Shown here piece after piece: positions 50,301-62,300 of a stretch of DNA of 64,000 nt. The notes under the pieces were generated by a model. That model worked only from the letters and a program-made list of their open reading frames with translations, was not told where the DNA came from and did no database searches. The stretch is from Rhodeus uyekii (Eukaryota; Chordata; Actinopteri; Cypriniformes; Acheilognathidae). A program made the translations under genes and the position numbers. The stretch is taken from positions 1,764,501 through 1,828,500 of the forward strand of contig JAWRVZ010000077.1 of assembly GCA_037043235.1 (NCBI GenBank). Reading direction: 5' to 3'. Position 1 is the first letter of the stretch. Every line of letters starts with the position of its first letter.

Positions 50301-53300
50301 AATGCGGGGAATGGCAGTGTTTTTTGACCCAGCCTTTCTTTTTTTTCCCCCCTCTCTTTATAAGTCAGACTGATGAATGTTTTATGAAGACTCTGCCATT
50401 ACGTAAGGATCTGATGCCGCTCTCTCCTCTTTCCTTTAATCCGCACATTAGCGAGGGTTTCTATCTTCTGGGTGAATCCTCAGTCACTGCAGCCTGTCTG
50501 GATTAACATTCAGAGGAATATTATGGCTGTTAGATGTCAGCTGATGTCCGTTTTATTTAATTATCATTTTAAATGAATAACCTTTATAAATAAACCACTC
50601 CTGTACTTGATTTAATTTTTTCATTAGGACTCAGCTCTTTTTTTCTTTTATATTGTGCGTTGCTGTTTCTCCCATTCATAAGTAATACGAGTGCATTTTT
50701 AAATATTAGTTGGTATTTATGCATATATAGTGTACCGGTATATGTATGAAATTTGAGTTCATAAAACATGAAACAACAAATATGCTGACACAGATTGAAT
50801 AAAAACATAAAAAATGGTAACCCTATTGTAAAACATTCTGTCCATATTAAAAAATTGTATATTCTGATAAGGTAAATTTATTTAGTGAATTTGAATGTAA
50901 TTATACTGAAGGTTAAGAGACTTTAATCCCACTGGGCCGCTTTATCCATCACATTCAGCCAAAGTGGGCCAGCGATATTTAAACTCCCAACAAGAAAACA
51001 CATTTTATTCTTTCCACTACCCCCCCCCCCCCCCCCATTAACTGTAGTAACAAACAAATCAGGAACTGACACAATATTATTTGTTTACATTTAGTGAGCA
51101 ACCTTAGAAAATAAAATCTTATGCCAGAGACTTGGATAGTGCATCAACAAAAACTAATTTATCCTTTTAAAGAAATATTGTCTCTTTAATTAAAGAACAT
51201 TGTCATGCTCTGAAAGTGTAAACCCTATGAGCACAGCACATTCAAACTTAATTGGCCCACTTCCATCCATCCATCTGTCTGTTCCTCTGTTTATTTTTGT
51301 ACGGTGCATTGATTATTAATAATGATAATATTATAGGATTAGTCTTTTTGTTTTTACTCCTTGAATTTCAGACAGTTTATTATTATTATTATTATTTATG
51401 TCTGGTCTGATGGCAGCACAGGACAGTCATCTGCACCATCTGCCTAGCTAAACTTTAGTCATGTGTGTGGTTCTGTTCATTTGAGCTCTATAGTTCCTCC
51501 ACATTTCAAACGCTCTCTGAAGACGACCTTTGTCTCAATAATGAAGAAATTGAGAATTTATGTCTGCCCGTGTTCATTTTGGCACCAAGAATGGATGTCG
51601 GGGTGCTTCACAAAGACCCCTAAGAGCCCGTCACCGGAGACTGTCGGCACAGCAACCATAGACCCAGCCTTGCCTTGGGCCCAAGAGCTTCTGCTGACAT
51701 TAAGTATTTTCCTCAGGAGCGCTGTTGCTTAGCAACAAGACAGGATAGATGTAGAGTTTACATTTTATATACTTATGCTCTGAATGTAAAAAATGATCAC
51801 GATATTTTCTCAGTAGTGAGAAAAACTGCTCTGTGTCTGTGGCCTGTTTGGCGCTCACGTCTGTCCAAATTCCATTTTTGTTCTGAACGCACACCCACTG
51901 ATGCTGTCGGTGGGACGTTCCTGCATCTGACAGCATGACATATTGTCACGGTCCGACCTGTTGAGCGTTACCATGGTGTTGGCTATGGAACATTCCAGAG
52001 TTTCCGTGATGCTTCTATGGAAATAAGGTTCCTGTGCGCAGCTGGTCGGCCGCGGGTGGAACTTTACCACATGGATTCGGATGGTTCAGACCTGAGCCAC
52101 ACTGTTTTGTGTGTGAGAGAGAGAGAGCCTGGTGTTTTGTTGGATTGCCCTTAGTAAGCAAGTTGAAAGGCCTGTTGTAATGAGAGACACAGCTGTGGTG
52201 TGGGAAGATATGAGAGAGAGAGAGAGAGAGGGAGAGCGACCACAGCGAAAAAGAGAACGCTTTCTCTGAATAAATGAGGATAATACACCATCAGCATTTC
52301 ATGTACAAGCGTCAAAACACATTCTGAAAACAACATTGTTTGAAGTTAACATGAAATCATAATTGATTCTATTGATCTGCTTGTAAGCAATGTATCATTA
52401 CATGTTATTGCAAAGAGAAAAATATTTCATCACGAGGTAATAACTTGTTGGGCCTATGAAATGTCTTTCCGTTCGTGCTGACATCATCAAACCCTCCCAT
52501 TGCCTTCCAGACTTTATAAAGAGACCAGTTTTCACAATTCAGTCACATTTTTTACTCTCGTATTTCACTTTACTCCACACACTTCACTTTTTACTCCACG
52601 CTTAACCACCATTTATTTGACTCTTCACTGTTCACTCAACTCTCCACTTTTTACTTGATAAACTTGTCCTCTTTTTTTTACTTCACGCACTTCACTCAGC
52701 ACTTCTCCACTTTTTACTTAACGCACTTCACTCCGCACTTCTCCACTCTTCGCGCTTCACTCCACACCTCCACTTTTTACATTTTTCACACTTTACGCAG
52801 TTTGCTCACTTCACTTTTCACTTCACTTCAATCATTCACTACATTGTATGCATTTGTCAGACGCTTTTATCCTAAGCGAACCCCTGACTTTGCTGTTGCG
52901 AGCACCACGCTCTACTGTTTGAGCTACAGGAAAGCACATTTGCATTACTTTCATTAAAATAGTTTTTTTATATAAACTCTCTTCATATCTGGTCTTTATG
53001 TAAATTTGATGTTCATAAATCTATTAAGCAAAATGGGCCCAGAATTAGGCAATTTAATCGATCCCTTTACAAATACCTTTCTCTATATTATACTGTAAAA
53101 CTTTATTTAAAAAAAAAAGTTATAACAATAATTTTTGCTAATCAGTTACTTTAAACTTAAATATTCAATAGTTTCTTCATTATAAACTCACTTTTGGGAC
53201 CAAATCAAAAGGGAAGCCTTTAAACCCCACAATCCAGAATTCAGGATTAATGCTTAATATATTTGATCAAGGGGTCAAAGTTGAACTAAGGCAAGTGTGG

Positions 53301-56300
53301 TTTCGTAGGACATTGGACAGGTTAAAAGTAAGAGACATTTTTGCTTGTGTTGTTTAGAGACACTGATCTTTGAAATGTCTGAGCATGCTGGGAAAGAATG
53401 ACTTTCAGATTACGACGTCCCAGAGAGCAGCATTTTATCTGCTTATGTAATGCAATAACACTGCGGTGCTCTTTTTTTTATTTCTCTGTGTGTGTGTTCG
53501 ATCTCAAGGAGGGGTTTGTTGACTGGACAGGTGGTGTGAGCAGAAACAGGTGGGAGGGACAGGTGGGGTGAGGAGTACACACACAAACACACACACACAC
53601 AGAGACAGTGTGATGGTCATATAACCTCTATAGACGTTGATTAAAGTTAATATATGCAGTTTTTTTTCATCTAAAATTTACATGGTTGTTCAGTGTCAAA
53701 CTTAGTTATATTGCTAGAAATGTATTGACGTTTATTCCAGTATTACTTGATTATTATCAGCTATTCTTTATATGTTGTAATTTTGATTATAACTTTTGTA
53801 CTTGAATGTTGATTGTCAGAATTTGTTTGATTGATTGCTTTTTCATGCCTTGTGTTGATTGGCTCCAAAGACTCCAGCTGCTTTTCTATTGGTTTATGCA
53901 TTGCCATAGAAACACCTTTGCAATGATTGGTTCTCCTTTCGATTAAAAGCGAAAAGCACAGCAGGTGCTGCCTTCCCAGCATCACTCAACTTGATGGGAA
54001 GTGAAAGATATGGGTGAATGTTAAGTCGCCACCAGTTCCTAGATAGTTGCCGGTTTCACTTTATTGTTGTAGCTTCCCTTTGACCTCAGTGTAACCCCTG
54101 GTATTAAAGTAAGAACTTTAATGAAGTATTGACTGAGAAAATATAAATCTATTCATGCAATTATACTGATGGTGTCTGTGTCCTTTTTTTTATTTTTTAG
54201 AGCCCATCGTGAGGAATGGCCGGCCGCCCTCCTCCCACAGCATGCACTCGTTTTTGCACCAGTACACAGGCTCCTTTAAGAAGCCTCCTTTGCGCCGACC
54301 GCACAGTGTCATCGGGGGAAGCCTGGGGTCCTTCATGGCCATGCCTCGAAACGGAAGCCGTCTCGGTGAGTGGAATTCTCCATTTAAAGAGCTATTTACA
54401 AGGATTCAGCATAAAAAAATAAAATTACACAATGATTATTATTACTTGCACTATTTAAAACAATAATAATGATTATTAAACATTTATTTTAGCTTTAATT
54501 TATTTTAATATAACTGTTAATTTTTAACAGAATTTTTAAGGTCATTTATCAAATTAATCTAAATACAAATTGTTAATAATAATAAATATTATATATATTT
54601 TTATTATAATTTTTTAAAATATAATTTAATTGCCTATTGTAATATAATAATTACATTTAACAGAAATTGTATCCTTTAATTGTTTAATTATCAGTTATCA
54701 CTTTTTCGTCATTCATTTTACTGATATTAATTTACAATTCATGGCAAAAAGACATTTTTATATAATTGTCGTTATGACAAGTGCTGTATAGCAACTACAA
54801 GTATTAATGTTTCAAATATTTGCCTCAAACCTTTTAAGCTTGTTAATGATAGATCATTGTTTTGTGAAACGGTGCGGATGAAGCTTGTGTGACCCTTGTG
54901 AATGACTCATGTCATACTCTCTTTCAGCCAATCCCACATTTGCCCATACAGACCACACCCACTTTTGGTTTATTGGTTACTTCTGTTTGGCTGTCAGAAA
55001 GCATGTCTTCTCTCTGAAAATGTTTAATAGACAATACTCACTGTTAATGATCTGCCATGTAAAAAATGGACAATATTGGTGTCTGATGAATATGGGTGAA
55101 TCAATCTTTTCTCCCTGTTGTCATGGGAGCAGGCGTGTATAACCCCAGTGTGCATGAGTGCAACTGCGGGTGTGGGTGTTCACACACACGGAGAACATGC
55201 TCACACTGGCAGGAAGTGAGTCAGGGGAAGGTTAGTGGGAGGCGACCAAGCAAGAAGTGTGTGTCACACTTGAACAGTTCCATGCAGGCTGCTCTTGGTG
55301 TGAGTGTGTGTTCATGCGCGGTGCTTCCCATACGTTATAAGTTATTATTTACTGGTATCTCAGAGGCACACAAGCCCAGACGTGTCAGCCCCCGTTCCTG
55401 CATTCTCATCCAACAACAGTGATGTCAGAGAGCGATCGTTTGTTTATTTGGCACAGATTATGGAATTTGTAAGCTGCGATGTAAATGTGTCCGATAAATT
55501 ATCATCTTGCATTCCCTCTAATAGGATGCATTCCAGATCAGGCAGCTCAAGACAGTCTGGAGTTTATTAGAGTTTGACCCACTTTCATTCTTGCAATTGT
55601 TCATTCTTCCCTGCCACACTTTTTTTGACAAATAGAACACTGCACTTTCTAGATTTTCACGGCATCAGTTAAAAGAACGTGGGAGAGCGGCAGAAGACGG
55701 AGGGATCGGGTGCAACAGACTGATGATATGTGTCAAAAATTACTAGTGAGGTTGTCTCGGGCTTGACTGAATGAAAGAGCACGGAGCTTGTGATGTTGAG
55801 AGGAGGAGATGGAAAAAGATGAAAGACAGGAAAGGGAGAGTGAAAGGAGGGAAATGGGGTGATCTGCCAGAGTGACTCGTTACCTTGCGGTGTGTCAGAT
55901 TAATAAAAAATAGGGCACATTACCTGTGACTGCACACAGTCTCATCATTTCAGAGACTCCATCTGTGTGACGGGATGTAGAAATGTGGCCGCAGGTTAAC
56001 CGTCAAATAGCCGTTTCTTATAAGAAATGTTCAGGTCATATTTCATCGTAAAGACAAAGGATGAAAAGCAAAAGATATTTGACATAAACCTTGACGCACG
56101 TTTCTTGGAGCCTTTGGAGCCACAAAGATTTTTTGCATTGACATTATTTCAATTGAGATTATTTAAAATGTTCCCCAAATTTAATTTATTTAATTGCAAT
56201 TATATTTTAATTTTATAAAACCTCATAACACTTTAATATAAGGCTTCAAGGCATAAAAGAATGAAAAATAGTTCTACAGCATTTATTAATCTTAGCTATT

Positions 56301-59300
56301 AATTTCAACGTTTACTAATACATTATTAAAATTTGTCAGCATTAGTTAATGCACTGTGAACATGAACAAACAATCCACTAACTACTGATTTTTAACTAAC
56401 ATTAACTAGGATTAATAAAAACTGTAACAAATGTATTATGCATTCATGTTAACAAATGAGACCTTATTGTAAAGCACTAACACATTTATCTTAACACACT
56501 ATTTTAAGATAATTCCCCCAAAATGTTTTTGCTTTTCAGAATAAATTTAAATTCAGTGTTGTAATATTATCTTGACCTCTACTATTATTGCTATTGATCA
56601 GATTGCAGTAATGAGAATGAATGGGAATCATCTGATCAATTGTCATTGCTTCATGCTTCCTTATGTAAACTGCATTTATCTTGGTTTTGTAGTGAAATAT
56701 AAACATTCCAGATGATTTTTTGCAAGATTCACCTCTCTCGCTTTTGTCTGAAGATATCAGAGCAGAGAGACTGTAGACAGCTGTGTGCCATTATGGATGG
56801 CCCTCAGGTTAAGGTACTTTTTACTACCAGGGCCAGATAAAAGAGCGGGCCGATATGTCACCCTTGGGGGACGTGGTCTTACGAGGCGAGGGCAGAGGGG
56901 GCCATGAAGCAACAAACAGCCTGCCATAAAACTACAGAGCCACGGCCGCACCTTTACACTCCTTTTCTAGTTCCCAGCTCTCTTTTATGCGGGGATATAA
57001 TCTTTTCTTCCGGAACAGCTTTTATTTTCCGTTGCTTTTAGTACGCCCCTTTTCCGAGAACTAAAAGACTACACGTATATCCACATGTACATGAACACGT
57101 GTTCACTGGATGGGAATCTTAATTTCTGGCTGCTGGTTTTCAATTTGTGAGTCTGTGTGTGAATTTTTCTTTCCTCAACCCGATTACATCATGAATTGGC
57201 CCACTCAGATAAGCTGGATTATACTTTTATGTAATAGAGAAGAGTTAAGGACATAGTTCATACTCAAACACTTACTGTATAAACAAAAAACACGTGGAAC
57301 AGCACGTTTCCTTCACATTTTTCGTGTTTTTTGCATAATACATGTGTCTTTCTCTGGAATCAGGCCATAGGTAAAAATGTGAATAGAGCGAATGTTTGTT
57401 TTCGAGAATATGAAGAACTGCATGAGAATTATTGACTGATGTGAAGCCTAATGAGCTGTGTACACTGGTATATGTGTGTGTGTTTAAAGGAAAAGACCGT
57501 GATTAAGGTCTTTCACTGAAATAGAGGAATATCTTGCTTTTCCCACACACACACACACACACACACTAGGTTGATTCCCAAATCACTGTCTATTCCACAT
57601 GGTATGCAAGATTAGTGTGACCCAAAAATAGCATTTTTAAAAATAGTTTGCCTTATGTACTTTGTTAGATTATTAATCATTGTTGATCATAAGATAATGT
57701 AATGCCTATAAAGTATGTCTTTGGCCTACAATCAGTTTTGTCTCAAAGGGGCTAAAATAAAAAGTAAAAAATTTACACTTTTACAATAAGGGCTCATTTG
57801 TTAACATTAATGTATTAACTAACATCATTTTACAACACATTAATCTGTTAATTTTAGTTAATAGTTATGTATAGTACAGTTTAGTTATAGTAAAGTTATA
57901 CAGTAATAGCATGTATTTTATCATTGTTCATGTTAGTAATGTTAACAAATACATCTTTTTGATTTAAAATTAGCATTAACTAAAGTTAATAAATCATTCT
58001 TAGTGCATGCTAGTTAATGTTATAAATGAAACCTAAAACTTGAATTAATCTTTTTTTAATTCTATTAACATATCCATTTTAAATCTTTAATGCATCCATT
58101 TATAAGAACTAAACAGTTTAGAAAAATAACTTAATAGTGTTTTTTTTTATTACCGTATTTTTTCGAGTATTTTTTCGAGCACCCCTAATTTTCGATAAAA
58201 AATCGGTATAAAATTTTGTTTCACACCAAGCATTGTAATTGACAAAAAACGTTGTTGAACACGTGCAGCCATGATAAAAAACATTTATTTATTGTATAAC
58301 ATATACTTATATAACATATAACATATAACATATATTTATTGACAACATAAACTAATGAACACAATACCGAAAGAGAAATACCGGTAAAAATATTTATTTA
58401 AAATCCTTCAACGTCAGATTCATCATCAGAGACACTAAAGAGTTGCTCCCATTCTTCTGGAGTTAATTTTTCATCAGTGTCCCAGTTGGCAGGAACATCG
58501 GTTTCTCCGGTTTCTTCGCTTTCTTCTGCGTCTGAATTCCACAGCAGGTCGTCTTCTGTGCCGTCCATTTTATTGCTGATGCCGGTCTTCACAAAAAACA
58601 CAAAATACCCGTCTTCTCCGTAACGTGTGGGTGAGGAAATGAAGCGGCAAGGGGATTTTTTTTTCCCTTCGCCCTCACGTACAGTGAGAGGCTGCAGCCT
58701 GTGTTACGGGATGTAATGTATCATGCAGTCGGCAATCGATTGCTTTGGGCTATGTTGCGGTTGTTGCCGCGGTTTATGTTTGAATACAGTTGCTGAATTG
58801 CACTCACGAGTCTGCCTTTTATTTTATGCATATATTGCTACTTAAACAGGCTGTAAAATGCGCAGCGCGAACTCACAATTCGCCGGCGCCCTCAAAGGAC
58901 CGGCCGTCAAAACAAACCCCACCCCTCCCCAGTCCAGCCCTCGTGCGTAACGCGCATCCCTAACTTTGATTATTTTTTTGGTAGAAAATTTTGCGCGTTA
59001 TACTCGAATAAATACGGTATATATTCTATTTTTATAATACTTTTTAAATGACCCTCCAAACACTTTGTGGTATTAAGGTACATTTACAAAATGAAAGTGT
59101 CTTAGTATGTATTAAAACGTTCATTCTTTTATTGCGTAGTATTGGAGGAACTGTGGTAGGTATTGGGATTCATCCATATACATGTATTACATTGTATGCT
59201 GATAAAACCTCACAAAAATATATATTAGAGCTGCAGCAGATCTCTCAGCACATTTTTCTTTTCTAACTTCCTCCTCTTCTCTTCCAGACATTGTTCATGA

Positions 59301-62300
59301 GAATCTGAAGATGGGTTCGGACGGAGAGAGCGATCAGGCGTCAGGGACATCCTCGGACGAAGTGCAGTCGCCCACCGGCGTGTGTCTCCGCAACAGAAGT
59401 CATCGGCGCATATCCATGGAGGTAAGACAGACTGCGTGTGGCCATAAATTAATCAGCAGCACAAACCTGCCACACACTCAGTTATTCACAGGAGCGGCAG
59501 AAGCCCTGCGTGTGTTACCCTGAAAGCTTCAGTCTGAATGCTAAGAGCTTTATTTTTGGCCTTGGGTAGGTGGAGGGATTCCTCTGTTGTCTCATTCCTT
59601 CCTATTTTCTTACACGCCCCGTCAGCCGGTTTCTCTCTTCCTCTGCAATGATTCTTTAATGAGACTATCTAAAGAAATCTGGAGGTTTTGTGGGCAGTTG
59701 CAGATGACATAAGAGGAACTTCTGCAGTCTGAAAGCTCTCAGGTGTTAAACGTCAATTATCAACCTCTTAGACCAGGCATTGCATGAAGGAACAATTGTT
59801 GTCTTACAATTAACAGAACACCTTGTCACTCAGAACTGTTTCTTTTGGTCAGAATGGTTTGGTTTCTTTTTCTAGGCTAAATGGCCAGTCACACACATGA
59901 ATCTCACACGAATCACGCACAGATTTTCGTTTCTGCGGAGCGTGCGTCGTATGCATAATTCGCCGGTGGAACGAATGTGGACAGTGATTGTAAGTGGATG
60001 TGCGTCGAAGGCGGTTTGTGCGTGATTTTGAGTTTTGAACGGTTTATTTTTCGGTTTGCGTTATTCATGAGTCGGCGTGCATAGTTTATGCATGACTATG
60101 CGCGGGACACGCGTCGGCCGTCAGTGCTTATGCGTCGGAACTGATTCGAAACCGCGCACGTCCACGTCCGTCCACTGACGCCCTACCTTCATATCACGCA
60201 TGAACCGCGCTCGTATCACGTTCATTCCACTGACATCCACTGACAATGTGGATTCTGAAAGTGCTTGTTCGTGGAACGTTCGCAAAGCGTGCGTGTTTGG
60301 ATGCGCTCCGTCAGTGATTCATGCGAAACCCAATCTGTGCGTGATCTGTTGTGTGACTGGCCCTTAAGGCTACATTCAAACTTCAGGTAAACTTGGCTCA
60401 AATCTGAATCTTTTTTAATTTTTTTGCGCTAACTTGTGAATTAAAATAAAAAGTTTGACTGTGTGACCAGCACAAACCCCATGGATTCTGATCTTTTTAA
60501 TTCTGATTTGGGCCATTTCCATATATGGGCCTAAATAGTCACTTCAACGATTTTACATACCCAAAGTTGTCAAGATCATTGCGAAAGGTAGTCAGTGGAA
60601 GACTGATGTGTTTGCTCATAAGTATTACAGCGACAGCTCTATATGCAAGCAAAACATGAGGGCTCCTATCATAAATGTTTATAAATCACACTATAAATAA
60701 ATGTGTAATCACTTGCTTTAATGCGCTCTTATGACCATGTGCTGCATGATGTCTCTTTATCAATCTTTTGAGCATGCGGGTCAGTTCAGGTCCATGATCT
60801 GTTCACACTGGAATCTGATATTGGCCTTGTTTAAAACAACAAAGATATGCAAAAAATCAGAATTGAACTCTAAGCCTCTATAGCACTACGTAGACACATC
60901 CACCGTAACATCTTTTGACTCCTCATAACTGTTGTAAAATCTCAACTATTTTCTGATTGGCTGTGAATTGATGCATTGTGTGGCATTTTCGCTTTATGTG
61001 GAAAGAAAAATCGCTGGAAATGGGCGTCGTATTTTCCAAACTTATGCATCTGTGTCTGTCTGGTAAGGTTTTAGCCACTGTTTGATATTAAATATCCGAA
61101 ATATTTTATATTATATATCCGAAGGTCCGAAAGATTGCATTTTTTTTCTTCCATTTCATTTTTATTTATTATTTCCAGTCTATTCTTTTCACTGCAGTAC
61201 AGTGTTAAAAAATGGTTTGAAAACAACTTTTGAAATAGAAACACTCTTTCCTGTCAGATTTGTCCTGAATGCATCAGTATATTCACATCACACTCTTGCT
61301 ACACACAGTATTTAAAGCTTCTTATTCTGAGGCTTTAATTGCAAACCTCAATCTGAACTGGTTATTTGACCATGTGTTCTTCACTCTCTTGGTTTTGTTG
61401 CCCCCTGCTGTATGAATTGGGTTACTGAATGCACATGGGCTAAATGCCAACAAATATGTAGACTGTTTTTGTGTGTGTGTGTGATAGATAGACAGAAACA
61501 AATCTTTACTTTTTGTATGTTACAGTAATGAGATTTTGGTGGTAAAATGTGCTCAAGTGTTAAGAAAAGAAAAATCTTACTTGACACTTAAGCACATTGC
61601 ACCACCAAAATCCCATTACTGTAACATGGAGAAATTTGTAAAGTGTGTGTATATATATGTGTATGTACACAAAATAAGCATTTACATATGTTCATTATTA
61701 TTTTGATGTATAGAAATGTGACGGGTAAAATGTCAAAATCGTTTGATTCTTGGATGAAATGATTTGTCACTCATTCAATCTGTACACAGACTAGTTTTAG
61801 ACTGATGTTCTGCCCAGTGAGTTTATTTCATGCTGCACGCTTCTTTATAAGTAGCCTGTGGGTGGAGGAAAAGACATGCGAGAGAGATGTAAATGGAGGA
61901 GATTCAAAGTATGATGGAGGGTTATTTATAGAAGATGCTAATGCTTTGGTTTGAGTCACGCTATCTTATTTATAAAACACACACACCTTTGAGACGAGAC
62001 ACGCATTGAAAATCAGTCACCAAGCATACATTTTTAATGATTTATGACTTTGATATGAGCTAATTTTGTCCCTCGTGACTGACTTGTTTGCGTATGTTTG
62101 TGTGTGTGTGATTTTCAGGACCTGAATAAACGCTTGTCTTTGCCTGCTGATATCAGGATTCCTGACGGTTACCTGGAAAAGCTGCAGTTGAGCAGCCCGC
62201 CGTTTGACCAACCCCTCAGCCGACGATCACGTAGAGCCTCACTGGTAAGTCTGTGCGCATAAACCCATCTTTATAAAGGTTTAACGACATTAACACATTA

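Noticed and set aside
52655..52957. 100-codon ORF
   Set aside because: Spans the CACTT minisatellite and a SINE; low-complexity composition.
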